DNA from: CAVYPR01 sp963770505
GTDB lineage: Bacteria > Actinomycetota > Acidimicrobiia > Acidimicrobiales > RAAP-2
Assembly (NCBI GenBank): GCA_963770505.1
Contig: CAVYPR010000006.1
Location: 744,001 to 808,000 of the forward strand
DNA length: 64,000 nt
Direction of reading: 5' to 3'
The notes beneath the pieces are model-generated. The model was not told the origin of the DNA. It searched no databases and saw nothing but the letters and a program-made list of their open reading frames with translations. The translations under genes and the position numbers were made by a program. Below, piece by piece: positions 51,670 to 61,150 of this stretch (position 1 is the first letter of the stretch; each line of letters starts with the position of its first letter).

Positions 51670-52842
51670 TCAGCCTTCGGTGCAGGCCCCGGTTGTCACC
51701 GGGGCGCTGCGCAGCGAGGCCTCGTCCACGCGTTGCAGCACGCCGGGGGAGGTCAGCGCGTAGCCGATCTTCGCTGTGACCGTCGAACGGGAGAAGACGA
51801 CTCCGATCACGTGGCCGTCGGCGTCGACGATGGGGCCGCCCGAGTTGCCGGGCTCGATGACGGTGTCGAGCTGGTACACCTGGCGGACCACGGAGCCCTG
51901 GTTGTAGATGTCGCGACCCGAGGCGGTGATGACGGTGGCCACGCCGGCCGGCCCCACCGTGAGCGGACCGTTCTCGGGATAGCCGATGACCGCCCCCTGG
52001 GTCCCCCGGTCGACCACCCCGGGGGAGATGGCGAGGGCGGGGCCGAGGGGCGCGCTGGTCCGGAGGACGGCCAGGTCGTAGGCGGGGTCGAAGAGCACCG
52101 GGGTCGCCCTGAAGGTGGCCGCGCCCACCTGCACCTGGGTTGTGTGCTCACCGGCGACCACGTGGGCGTTGGTCACCACCAGTCCCGGGCCCGCCACGAA
52201 CGCCGATCCCTCCTGCAGGTAGCCGCAGGCCTGCCCCAACACCTTGACGACCGAGCGGGAGTCCGAAGCGGCCATGGCGGCAGCGGCACCCTGCGACGGC
52301 ACGGCCACCGGGCCCGCGGTTGTCGGGGCCAGCTGGGCGAAGACCGAGGGGAAGCCCGGGGTGGCCAGGAAGGACTGCACGTTGGCGAAGACTGTCGGCA
52401 CCGGCGGCATGACGGTGTCGACCGCACGCAGCACGTCGGAGCCCTGTATCTCCGAGCCCAGCCAACCGGCGGGGGCCTGGACCACGACGTTGGCCACGAG
52501 CCAGGCCGAGAGCAGGACGGCCGCCCCGGCCACGACCACCCCGAGCCCCGCGTCGAGCGGGCCGAGGTGCCACCGGCGCAGGGTCCCGTTGGTCCAATTC
52601 CCGATCACCCGGCCCCCGACGCTGAAGAGGGCGGCCGACCCGAGGACCAGAGCGAGGGTGACGGAGGTCTTGAGGTTGCCGGCGTGCATGGAAGCGACCA
52701 GCCCCACGGCCACCAGCGCCCCGACGGTCATGCCGAGCAGAAACCCACCGTAGGTGAGCACCTGCGTGATGGCCCCGAGACGGAGCCCTTGGATGGCCGC
52801 CGCGATAACCACCACGATGAGCACGATGTCGAGCGCGTCCAT
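51670..52842 (-). CDS. marP: MarP-like membrane serine protease (CvpA plus trypsin-like domain)
   Basis: This 390-residue protein has four N-terminal transmembrane helices of the CvpA type (DIVLIVVVIAAAIQGLRLGA onward) and an extracytoplasmic protease domain with His in VTNAHVVAGE, Asp in AYDLAVLR and Ser in EPGNSGGPIVD. Cys in GQACGY and in the terminal GACTEG could form the disulfide known in mycobacterial MarP, which supports acid resistance. The ATG at 52842 has TACCCT (52856-52851) eight bases upstream. Confidence 0.9.
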   Translation of the reverse strand: MDALDIVLIVVVIAAAIQGLRLGAITQVLTYGGFLLGMTVGALVAVGLVASMHAGNLKTSVTLALVLGSAALFSVGGRVIGNWTNGTLRRWHLGPLDAGLGVVVAGAAVLLSAWLVANVVVQAPAGWLGSEIQGSDVLRAVDTVMPPVPTVFANVQSFLATPGFPSVFAQLAPTTAGPVAVPSQGAAAAMAASDSRSVVKVLGQACGYLQEGSAFVAGPGLVVTNAHVVAGEHTTQVQVGAATFRATPVLFDPAYDLAVLRTSAPLGPALAISPGVVDRGTQGAVIGYPENGPLTVGPAGVATVITASGRDIYNQGSVVRQVYQLDTVIEPGNSGGPIVDADGHVIGVVFSRSTVTAKIGYALTSPGVLQRVDEASLRSAPVTTGACTEG

Positions 52843-52887
52843 CCGGTCCGAGGGTAGACGACCGCTCCCCGGCCCCGGCTGCAGGCG

Positions 52888-52917
52888 GGCGTGCACGCGC
52901 CGTTGCCAGGCGTGCAC
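52888..52917. repeat. Operator-like direct repeat in the marP divergent region
   Basis: GGCGTGCAC occurs at 52888-52896 and 52909-52917, exactly 21 bases apart (two helical turns). The first copy is part of the perfect palindrome GCGTGCACGC, the second of GCGTGCACCC. It lies 46 bases upstream of marP and about 90 bases before the divergent monooxygenase gene. Confidence 0.4.
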
Positions 52918-53003
52918 CCGGGTGGACGATCCCCCCATCACGCGATCGTCACAGAGCGCCCCAGACGGGACGCCGGCCGCACCGGTGGTGGTAAAAGTGC
53001 CCC

Positions 53004-53879
53004 GTGCAGATCGGGGCGGTCTTCCCGCAGACCGAGATCGGGGCCGACCCGGGTGCCATCGCCGCCTTCGCCCAGGCCGCCGCCGACCTCGGCTACCGCC
53101 ACCTCCTCGCCTACGACCACATCCTGGGTGCCGACCCCGCGGTGCACGCGGGGTGGTCCGGGTTCTACGACATCAACGACACCTTCCACGAGCCGCTGCT
53201 GCTCTTCTCCTGGCTGGCCGCCATCACCGAGCTCGAGTTCGCCACCGGCATCCTGGTCGCCCCCCAGCGCCAGACCGCCCTCCTGGCCAAGCAGGCGGCC
53301 GAGCTCGACCTGCTCACGGGCGGCGGCCGGCTCCGCCTCGGTCTCGGCATCGGTTGGAACGAGGTCGAGTACCAGGCCCTCGGCCAGCCCTTCGAGCACC
53401 GCGGGGCCCGGCTCGAGGAGCAGATCACCCTCCTGCGGCGGCTGTGGACCGAGCAGAGCGTCACCTTCGAGGGGCGGTTCGACACCGTGACCGGGGCCGG
53501 CATCGCGCCGCTTCCGGCAACCCGCCCCATCCCGCTGTGGCTCGGGGGGGCGGCCCCCGCCGCGCTGAGGAGGATCGGCCGGCTGGCCGACGGGTGGTTC
53601 GCCATGCTGGGGCCCGGCCACGGACTCGAGCAGGCCCTCGAGGTGATCGCCGACGCCGCCGTCGGGGCCGGGCGCGACCCGGCGCGGATCGGCCTGGAGG
53701 GACAGGCCCGCTGGTCCGTGCGGGACCCCGAGCGCGCCGGACGCGAGGCCGAGCACTGGGGACGCGCCGGCGCCACCCACCTCACGCTGAACACCATGTC
53801 CTCGGGGTGCGTCACGGTGGACGACCACATCTCGGCCATGGCGGCCGCCGTCCCCCAGCTCGCCGGATCGGCCGGGTAG
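53004..53879 (+). CDS. LLM class F420-dependent oxidoreductase
   Basis: This 291-residue TIM-barrel protein is of the luciferase-like monooxygenase superfamily, in the F420-using actinobacterial branch. Motifs are MQIGAVFPQTEIGADPGAI, YRHLLAYDHILG, FATGILVAPQRQTALLAKQ, LGLGIGWNEVEYQALG and IPLWLGGAAPAALRRIGRLA. The substrate is unknown. GTG at 53004 lacks a ribosome binding site, and TAAAAG (52992-52997) lies six bases upstream. Confidence 0.88.
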   Translation: MQIGAVFPQTEIGADPGAIAAFAQAAADLGYRHLLAYDHILGADPAVHAGWSGFYDINDTFHEPLLLFSWLAAITELEFATGILVAPQRQTALLAKQAAELDLLTGGGRLRLGLGIGWNEVEYQALGQPFEHRGARLEEQITLLRRLWTEQSVTFEGRFDTVTGAGIAPLPATRPIPLWLGGAAPAALRRIGRLADGWFAMLGPGHGLEQALEVIADAAVGAGRDPARIGLEGQARWSVRDPERAGREAEHWGRAGATHLTLNTMSSGCVTVDDHISAMAAAVPQLAGSAG

Positions 53880-53884
53880 CGCCG

Positions 53885-54784
53885 GTGGATCCCCGGACCC
53901 CCGGGCCACCGGCCGGGTGGTTTCCCGACCCGGCCGGGGGCGGGGGCCTGCGCTGGTGGGACGGCGTGGGATGGACGTCGACGACCTCACCCGGCACGCC
54001 GGCGCCACCCGGAGGGTCCGCCACCGTCCCGGCGCCCTCGGCCGGGCCACCGGTCGGTCCGTCTCCGGGGGGCCCGTACCCGGGGTACCCGGGGGGCCCG
54101 TACCCGGCGTCACCGGCCCCGGCGGCACTTCATCCGACCGACGCCCACCTCCTCTTCCACGCCCGGACTCTGGTCGACAGCGAACGGCGCATGACCAACT
54201 GGGGGCGCTGGGCGCTGGCGGGGATGGCCGCGGCGTCGGTCGCCGCGGCGGTCGTGGCCGCCGCCAACTGGTCCCATCTCGCCGCCTTCTTCCATTGGTA
54301 CCGGGTCGTGTTCGACGCCTCGCGGGCCGGCGCCACACCACCGCCCCTGCCGGACCGCGCCAGGCTGCCGCTCGTCGTCGACCTGCCGGGGCTCGCGCTG
54401 GTGGCTTCGGAGATCTTCTTCGTGGTCTGGCAGTTCCGGGCGGCCACCGCCGCCCGGGCCCTGGGCATGCCCGCCCGGCGCTCCCCGCGCGCCGGGGTGA
54501 TCCTGTGGTTCATCCCCGTCGCCAACCTGTGGTGTCCCTACCAGGCCATCAGGGACTGTCTCCCCTACGACCACCCCGAACGTCGCACGGTGCTGCGCTT
54601 CTGGCTGGCGCTGGTGGTCGGCGAGCTGTGCGGCGGGGCCGGCGTGGTGGTCGGCGCCTTCTCGCGGCCGGCGGGGATCGCACTCATCGTCGTGGCGGCC
54701 GTGGTCTGGTCGGTGGCGGTGGTGGCCGGCCGGCGGGTGCTCCAGGCGTCGATCGACGTCCACCGCAGCATGGCCGGCGCCTAG
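53885..54784 (+). CDS. DUF2510/DUF4328 membrane protein
   Basis: This 299-residue protein starts with a DUF2510 module (AGWFPDPAGGGGLRWWDGVGW) seen at the N-terminus of many actinobacterial membrane proteins. A Pro/Gly-rich linker with GGPYPGYPGGPYPAS repeats follows. The C-terminal DUF4328 region has about four transmembrane helices and the WFIPVANLWCPYQAIRDC motif. GTG at 53885 lies 5 bases after the monooxygenase stop. Function unknown. Confidence 0.8.
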   Translation: MDPRTPGPPAGWFPDPAGGGGLRWWDGVGWTSTTSPGTPAPPGGSATVPAPSAGPPVGPSPGGPYPGYPGGPYPASPAPAALHPTDAHLLFHARTLVDSERRMTNWGRWALAGMAAASVAAAVVAAANWSHLAAFFHWYRVVFDASRAGATPPPLPDRARLPLVVDLPGLALVASEIFFVVWQFRAATAARALGMPARRSPRAGVILWFIPVANLWCPYQAIRDCLPYDHPERRTVLRFWLALVVGELCGGAGVVVGAFSRPAGIALIVVAAVVWSVAVVAGRRVLQASIDVHRSMAGA

Positions 54785-54824
54785 CGGGCGGTCGCACCCT
54801 GGCGCAGAAGTAGCCTCTCAACCG

Positions 54825-56045
54825 ATGTTCGAGTGGACCGAGGAGCAGCTCGCCATCCGCGACGCTGTGCGGCGGTTCGTGACCGAGGAGGTCGCCCCGA
54901 GGGTCACCGAGCTCGAGCACGGCGACCTCCCGCCCTACGACGTCATCCGCAAGTTCTACGCGGCCTTCGGCCTGGACCAGTTGGCCCGGGAGGGGTTCAA
55001 GCGGTCCCTCGAACGCAGGAGGACCGGGGCCGAGGCGAGCCCGCGCTCGCCGGGCGACAGCCAGGCGGCGATGACGCTCATCCCCATCGTCGAGATCTGC
55101 CACTACTGCCCGGGCATCGTCACCGCCCTCGGGGTGAGCACGGGCTTGGCGGCCGGCACGATCATGAAACGGGGCACGCCCGCCCAGATGGAGCGGTGGG
55201 CGCTCGACCTGCTCACGATGGAGAAGGTCGGGGCCTGGGCCATCACCGAGCCGGGCTCGGGCTCCGACGCCTTCGGCGGGATGACGGCGAGCGCCCGGCG
55301 GGACGGCGACGGTTACGTGCTGAACGGCTCCAAGACCTTCATCACCAACGGCCCCTACGCCGACACGGTCGTCTTCTACGCCAAGCTGGACGACGGGGGC
55401 GATCCACGCACGCGCCCGGTGCTCACCTTCGTCCTCGACCGCGGCATGGAGGGGTTCGAGCAGTCCAGGCCGCTGCGGAAGATGGGCCTGCACTCCTCGC
55501 CCACCGGCGAGCTCTTCCTGACCGACGTGCAGGTCGGGCGCGACCGCCTCCTCGGGGAGTCCGAGGACCAGGGCGCCGGCGGAGGGCGGCAGAGCGCCAA
55601 GGACAACTTCGTTACCGAGCGTGCCGGGGTGGCCGCCATGTCCCTCGGGGTGATCGAGGAGTGCCTGCGGCTCTCGATCGCCTACGCCAAGGAGCGGCTC
55701 CTGTGGGAGAAGCCCATCGCCGACTTCCAGTTGATCCAGCTGAAGCTGGCCCGCATGGAGGTGGCCCGGCTCAACGTGGAGAACCTGGTGTTCCGGCACA
55801 TCGAGATGTCCGAGGCCGGCCGGAGCCTCACCCTGGCCGAGGCGTCGGCCATGAAGCTCTACTCGGCCCAAGCGGCCAGCGAGGTGGCCATGGAGGCCGT
55901 GCAGCTCTTCGGGGGCAACGGCTACATGTCGGAGTTCCGGGTCGAGCAGCTGGCCCGCGACGCCAAGGTCTTCCAGATCTACGCGGGCACCGACGAGATC
56001 CAGGTCACCCACATCGCCCGGGACCTCCTGTCGCGCCCGCGGTGA
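54825..56045 (+). CDS. Acyl-CoA dehydrogenase
   Basis: This 406-residue flavoprotein oxidises acyl-CoA to enoyl-CoA. Family signatures are GAWAITEPGSGSDAFGGM, GSKTFITNGPYAD, the C-terminal LFGGNGYMSEFRVEQLARDAK and IYAGTDEIQ. At the usual catalytic Glu of short- and medium-chain enzymes (IYEGT) it has Ala, so the base must lie elsewhere or the substrate differs. TAGCCT (54811-54816) lies eight bases before the ATG. It overlaps the next SDR gene by 4 bases (GTGA). Confidence 0.92.
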   Translation: MFEWTEEQLAIRDAVRRFVTEEVAPRVTELEHGDLPPYDVIRKFYAAFGLDQLAREGFKRSLERRRTGAEASPRSPGDSQAAMTLIPIVEICHYCPGIVTALGVSTGLAAGTIMKRGTPAQMERWALDLLTMEKVGAWAITEPGSGSDAFGGMTASARRDGDGYVLNGSKTFITNGPYADTVVFYAKLDDGGDPRTRPVLTFVLDRGMEGFEQSRPLRKMGLHSSPTGELFLTDVQVGRDRLLGESEDQGAGGGRQSAKDNFVTERAGVAAMSLGVIEECLRLSIAYAKERLLWEKPIADFQLIQLKLARMEVARLNVENLVFRHIEMSEAGRSLTLAEASAMKLYSAQAASEVAMEAVQLFGGNGYMSEFRVEQLARDAKVFQIYAGTDEIQVTHIARDLLSRPR

Positions 56046-56809
56046 CCGGTCTCTTCTCCGTCGCCGACAAGGTCGCGCTGGTGACCGGCGGGTCGCGGGG
56101 CATCGGCCTCATGATCGCCGCCGGCTTCGTCGAGGCGGGGGCCAACGTCTACATCTCGTCCCGCAAAGCGGAGGTCTGCGAGCAAGTGGCCGCGGAGCTG
56201 TCGGCGGTGGGACGGTGCACGCCGTTGCCGGCCGACCTGTCGTCGGAGGACGGCTGCCGCCAGTTAGCCGAGGAGCTCGCCCGGAGGGTGGACCGTCTGG
56301 ACGTACTGGTCAACAACGCCGGGGCCACGTGGGGAGCGCCGCTGGCCGAGTTCGACGAGGCGGCGTGGGAGAGGGTGCTGGCCCTCAACGTGAAGGGCGT
56401 CTTCCACCTCACCAAATTCGTGCTCCCCCTGCTCGAGGCGGCCGGGTCGGCCGACGAGCCGGCACGGGTGATCAACATCGGCTCGATCGACGGCATCCAC
56501 GTGCCGGTTCTCGAGACCTACTCCTATGCGGCGTCGAAGGCGGCGGTGCACCAGCTCACCCGGCACCTGGCCCGCCGGCTGGCCCCGTCGGTCACGGTAA
56601 ACGCCATCGCCCCCGGGCCGTTCGAGTCCAAGATGATGGCGGCCACGCTCGAGGCCTTCGGCGAGCAGATCGCCGCGGCCGCTCCCCTCCGGCGCATCGG
56701 CCGTCCCGACGACATGGCCGGGGCCGCCATCTTCCTCGCCTCGAGGGCCGGCGCCTACCTCACCGGTGCCGTCATCCCGGTCGACGGGGGGATCGCCACC
56801 GTCGGCTGA
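56042..56809 (+). CDS. Short-chain dehydrogenase/reductase, coupled to the acyl-CoA dehydrogenase
   Basis: This 255-residue SDR has TGGSRGIGLMIA, the Arg-containing YISSRKAE suggesting NADP preference, NNAG, INIGSID with the catalytic Ser, YSYAASKAAVHQ with Tyr and Lys, and PVDGG near the end. It resembles RhlG/FabG-like 3-oxoacyl reductases. Translational coupling to the acyl-CoA dehydrogenase suggests a role in acyl-chain metabolism. The start is GTG. Confidence 0.9.
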   Translation: MTGLFSVADKVALVTGGSRGIGLMIAAGFVEAGANVYISSRKAEVCEQVAAELSAVGRCTPLPADLSSEDGCRQLAEELARRVDRLDVLVNNAGATWGAPLAEFDEAAWERVLALNVKGVFHLTKFVLPLLEAAGSADEPARVINIGSIDGIHVPVLETYSYAASKAAVHQLTRHLARRLAPSVTVNAIAPGPFESKMMAATLEAFGEQIAAAAPLRRIGRPDDMAGAAIFLASRAGAYLTGAVIPVDGGIATVG

Positions 56810-56815
56810 CGGGCG

Positions 56816-57730
56816 TCAGGCGAAGACGACCGTCCGCGCCCCGTTCAGCAGCACGCGGTCTTCCAGGTGCCACCGAAGACCGCGGGCGAGCACCGTGCGC
56901 TCGATGTCGCGCCCGATCCGCATGAGCTCCTCGGGCGTCTCGGTGTGGTCGATGCGCCGGGTGTCCTGCTCGATGATGGGGCCCTCGTCCAGGTCGGCCG
57001 TCACGTAGTGGCAGGTGGCCCCGATCACCTTGACCCCCCGCTCGAACGCCTGGTGGTACGGGCGAGCCCCGGCGAACGAGGGCAGGAAGCTGTGGTGGAT
57101 GTTGAGGATGCGACCCGGGTAGCGGGCACACAGCTCGGGGGGGAGGATCTGCATGTAGCGGGCCAGCACCATCACGTCCCCGCCGGCCTCGTCGAACAGT
57201 CGGCCGATCTCGTTGAAGGCCCCGGCCCGACCGTCGGCGTCGCCGGTGCCGGGCACGGCGACGTGGTGGAAGGCCACGCCGGTGCGCTCGACCACCGGGG
57301 CCAGTGTCTCGTGGTTGGACACGACGCAGGGGATCTCGCAGGGGAGGTCGCCGCTGCCCCAGCGGTAGAGGAGGTCGGCCAGGCAGTGGTCCTCCCGGCT
57401 GACCAGGATGACGACCCGCTTGGGCCGGTCGGTGTCGGTCAGCCGCCAGCCCATGGAGAACTCCGCGGCCAGCGGCTCGAATCGCTGTTGGAACTCCTCG
57501 GGACCGAACGGCAGCGAGTCGGCGATCACCTCGATGCGTAGGAAGAACCGGCCGGTGGACAGGTCGCCGTGCTGGGCTGCCTCGAGCACCCAGCCGCCGT
57601 GCTCGGCGATGAAGCCGCTCACCGCGGCCACGATCCCGATGCGGTCCGGGCAGATGACGGTGAGGACCAGCCTGCGCACCGCACCGTCGACGGCCCCGGC
57701 CGTCGGTCGGGCGGTGTCTCCGCTGTGCAT
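56816..57730 (-). CDS. purU: Formyltetrahydrofolate deformylase
   Basis: This 304-residue enzyme hydrolyses 10-formyl-THF to formate and THF. It has an N-terminal ACT domain (LVLTVICPDRIGIVAAVSGF) and the formyltransferase-like domain with ILNIHHSFLPSFAGARPYHQ (Asn-His pair), GATCHYVTADLDEGPIIEQD (Asp) and RHIERT-like end GRDIERTVLARGL. A PurU is expected where one-carbon units feed purine and methionine pools. A 25-residue Nterm extension precedes the ACT domain. Confidence 0.94.
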   Translation of the reverse strand: MHSGDTARPTAGAVDGAVRRLVLTVICPDRIGIVAAVSGFIAEHGGWVLEAAQHGDLSTGRFFLRIEVIADSLPFGPEEFQQRFEPLAAEFSMGWRLTDTDRPKRVVILVSREDHCLADLLYRWGSGDLPCEIPCVVSNHETLAPVVERTGVAFHHVAVPGTGDADGRAGAFNEIGRLFDEAGGDVMVLARYMQILPPELCARYPGRILNIHHSFLPSFAGARPYHQAFERGVKVIGATCHYVTADLDEGPIIEQDTRRIDHTETPEELMRIGRDIERTVLARGLRWHLEDRVLLNGARTVVFA

Positions 57731-57885
57731 CCGTGTCCGCTCCCTGCCAAGGCCTCGGTCGGTCCGCCACCCTACCGGGGGCCGGCGGCCCCGGGTGGGA
57801 CGCGAGAAAAGGGCCCAGCGTGCACCCTGTCTGGGCGCGCGCGCCCGCTACCCTCGGCCAACCGAACGAGGAAGGGTAGACGGCT

Positions 57886-59091
57886 GTGCGCAAAGCTGGC
57901 TGGGCGATCGCCGCAGTCGTGGTGGTGGTGATCGTCCTCGTGGTGGTCCAGGTGACCAGGTCGACGCCGGCCCAGACGGTGGTGACCCACACCCCGTCCC
58001 CGGTCCACGTGACGGGCACCTCCTCGCTCCCCTGGCCGACCAACGGCGCCGCCGCCGTGGCCGTCGGGCCCACCGGGGCGGTCCGTACCTCCGGGGCCGC
58101 CCAGGAGAAGCCGATCGCCAGCCTGGCCAAGATGATGACGGCCTACGTCGTGCTCACCGACCACCCCCTCCAGAGCGGGCAGCCCGGACCGTCCATCACC
58201 ATCACCACAGCTGACGTGGCCACCTACAACAGCGACGTCGCGGCGTCCGACTCGGTGCTGCCGGTCAGCGCCGGGGAGGCCATCACCGAGCAGCAGGCCC
58301 TCGAGGGGTTGCTGGTGGCCTCGGCCGACAACATCGCCGTGGTGCTCGCCGAATGGGACGCCGGCAGCCTGACAGCCTTCGTCGGAAAGATGAACGCGGC
58401 GGCCAAGGCGCTCGGGATGGACCACACCCACTACACCGACCCCTCGGGCCTGCAGACAACTACCGTCTCCACCCCGAGCGACCAGCTGGCCATCGCCCGC
58501 AAGGCCATGGGCGACCCGAACTTCGCCTCCATCGTCGCCATGCAGTCCGCCACATTCCCGGTGGGCGGCACGGTCCAGAACTACGACTACGACGTCGGAC
58601 ACGACGGCATCATCGGGATCAAGACCGGTTCGGACTCGGCCGCCGGCGGGTGCTGGGCCTTCGCCGCCACCCGGACGGTCGCCGGCAAGCCGCAGACCGT
58701 CTACGGGGTGGTGCTCGGCATCCCCGGGACGGCGACAGGGCTCATCGAGCCGGCCCTGGCCGCCGGGAAGGCCCTGGCCGACGCCCTGCCCAGCACCGTG
58801 AGCACTATGACGGTCCTCCCGGCCCACTCGGTCGTCGGGTACGTCACGGCGCCGTGGCGCTCGAGCCCGGTCCCGATCACCACGCTCCGACCCCTCCAGG
58901 GGCTGGTGGTCAACGGGTCGACCGTCACCTTCCACGTCTCGTTGGACCAGGTGGCGGGCACGACGGTCGCCGCGGGACAGCCCCTGGGCTCGGTCACGGC
59001 CGAGGGCGTGGGGGGCGTGGCCCTCTCGCCGGTCGAGGCGGCCGCCGCGGGCTCCGGGCCGACCTGGTCCTGGCGGCTGACCCGCCTCTGA
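57886..59091 (+). CDS. D-alanyl-D-alanine carboxypeptidase-like penicillin-binding protein (S11)
   Basis: This 401-residue protein has an N-terminal signal-anchor (KAGWAIAAVVVVVIVLVVVQ) and an S11 serine hydrolase domain. The active-site motifs are SLAK (Ser79, Lys82), SADN and KTGSD. It would trim the fifth D-alanine of peptidoglycan stem peptides outside the membrane. A beta-rich C-terminal domain follows, as in PBP5 family enzymes. The start is GTG with GAGGAAGGG upstream. Confidence 0.9.
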   Translation: MRKAGWAIAAVVVVVIVLVVVQVTRSTPAQTVVTHTPSPVHVTGTSSLPWPTNGAAAVAVGPTGAVRTSGAAQEKPIASLAKMMTAYVVLTDHPLQSGQPGPSITITTADVATYNSDVAASDSVLPVSAGEAITEQQALEGLLVASADNIAVVLAEWDAGSLTAFVGKMNAAAKALGMDHTHYTDPSGLQTTTVSTPSDQLAIARKAMGDPNFASIVAMQSATFPVGGTVQNYDYDVGHDGIIGIKTGSDSAAGGCWAFAATRTVAGKPQTVYGVVLGIPGTATGLIEPALAAGKALADALPSTVSTMTVLPAHSVVGYVTAPWRSSPVPITTLRPLQGLVVNGSTVTFHVSLDQVAGTTVAAGQPLGSVTAEGVGGVALSPVEAAAAGSGPTWSWRLTRL

Positions 59092-59205
59092 CCCACCGCG
59101 GGCCGGTGCCCCGTGCTATGAAGATCGTGACGATTCCGTTACGATGACTCGCATCTGGGCGCCGGGTACCAGTGACGCCCGTCAAGGGGAAAGGGGCACC
59201 AGCAC

Positions 59206-61126
59206 ATGGGAACCACCGAAGGGCTCAGAGGGGGTCTTCTGCGCAAGGCGCTGGCGGCGGGGATGGTGGCCGCCACGCTCACCATGGGGCTCACGGGCAT
59301 CGTGGCCTCGTCGGCCTCGGCCTCGTCGAGTGCGAAGACAACGGTGATCTTCGCCGAGCAGGCACAGGCTCCCCCCAACTACATCTTCCCCTTCATGAGC
59401 CTGGCGTTCTTCAGCGTCTACAACATCAACCAGTTCCAGTTCCTCATGTACCGACCGCTGTTCTGGTTCGGCAAGACAAACACGCCCGACCTGAACACAT
59501 CGCTCTCCGTGGCCAAGAAGCCCGTCTACTCCAAGACAAACACCGTGGTCACACTCACACTCAAGAGCTACAAGTGGTCAGACGGTGAGACGCTCACAGC
59601 CAAGGACGTCATGTTCTGGATGAACATGCTGCACTCGGAGAAGACAAACTGGGCGGCCTACGCCCCGGGTGGCAGCAACATCCCCGACAACGTGAAGAGC
59701 ATCACCATCGACAGCCCGACCAAGCTGACCTTCACGCTCACCCAGGGCTTCAACACATACTGGTACACCTACAACCAGCTCTCCCAGATCACCCCGATCC
59801 CGATGGCCTGGACAAAGACCACGACAGCCGGCGCACCGGGTTCGGGAGGCTGTGCCACAGCCCCCTTCGGCGAAGCCGACGGGCCGTGCGCAGCGGTCTA
59901 CACGTACCTGTCCAAGCAGGCCGGCTACGACCCGACAAACCCCAAGGCGGCCAACAACTCGCTGGACACCTACGCCACCAACCCCCTGTGGCAGGTGGTC
60001 GACGGCCCGTGGCACCTCACCCAGTTCAACGTGACAGGCGCCCTCACCATGGCCCCCAACCCCACGTACTCGGGCCCGGTGAAGCCGACGATCAAGAAGT
60101 TCGAGGAGGTCCCGTTCACCTCGGACACCTCGGAGTTCAACGCCCTGGTCGGCCAGAAGGTGACATACGGCTACCTGCCGCTGCAGGACGTCACCGCGGC
60201 GACCAGCACACCCAAGGTGGCCGGCAAGAACAACCCCCGCCTGCAGGCGAACTTCAATCTGAGCCCGTTGAACGGCTGGGCGATCAACTACTTCCCCTAC
60301 AACTTCAACTCGACGGGTGACAGCGGGAACGCCGGGGCCATCTTCAGCCAGCTGTACTTCCGCCAGGCCATGCAGCTGCTGGTGGACCAGCCGGCGGAGA
60401 TCACCAAGTTGGCCCACGGCTACGGCGTGGCGACCTACGGTCCGGTTCCGGTCATCCCGACAAACCCCTTCGCCTCGAGCCTCGAGAAGGCGAACCCCTA
60501 CCCGTACAACGTGACAAAGGCCAAGAAGCTCCTCTCCAGCCACGGCTGGAAGGTGACGCCCAACGGGACCACCACCTGCACACACCCGGGCAAGGCCTCC
60601 AACGAATGCGGGGCGGGTGACGGCACCACGATCCCCAAGGGCGCCAAGCTGGCCTTCACGATCCAGTACGCCACCGGTTCAGACCATCACCAGCGAGACG
60701 ATGAACGCCGAGAAGTCGAGCTGGGCCCAGGCCGGCATCAACGTCACGCTGACCTCGGCCTCGTTCAACACGGTCATCGGCAACGCCACCCCGTGCCCCA
60801 AGGGCTGCAGCTGGGAGCTGCAGAACTGGGGGGCCGGCTGGATCTTCGCCCCGGACTACTACCCGACGGGTGAGGAGCTCTTCCAGACCGGGGCCGGGTC
60901 GAACTCGGGGAACTACTCGACAGCGACCAACGACGCCAACATCAAGGCCACCAACGTCTCGAAGGTCAAGCTGACAACCTACGAGAACTACCTGGCCAAG
61001 GAAGTGCCGGTCATCTACCAGCCGAACTACACCAATCCGCTGGTCGAGATCGCCAAGCCGATCTCGGGGGCCACGCCGGTGAACGTGCTGCAGCAGATCA
61101 CACCGGCCTACTGGCGGGTCAAGTAA
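59206..61126 (+). CDS. Extracellular solute-binding protein, family 5 (peptide ABC transporter), one apparent frameshift
   Basis: This is the binding protein of a peptide/nickel-type ABC importer. A Sec signal (KALAAGMVAATLTMGLTGIV, cleavage near SASA) has no lipobox Cys, unlike most Gram-positive members. Domain marks are NYIFPFMSLAFFSVYNINQ, YKWSDGETLTAKDVMFWMNM and FRQAMQLLVDQ. The frame breaks at 60676-60677; removing one G gives YATVQTITSETMN and a 639-residue protein. At least twenty Thr codons are ACA, rare in cytoplasmic neighbours. AAAGGGG precedes the ATG. Permease genes follow after a strong hairpin. Confidence 0.88.
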
Positions 61127-61150
61127 CTCGCGAACGCGATGACAACCCTC

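Noticed and set aside
49786..52857. 1023-residue plus-strand frame
   Set aside because: It is antisense to the GH15 and marP genes and has only low-complexity composition.
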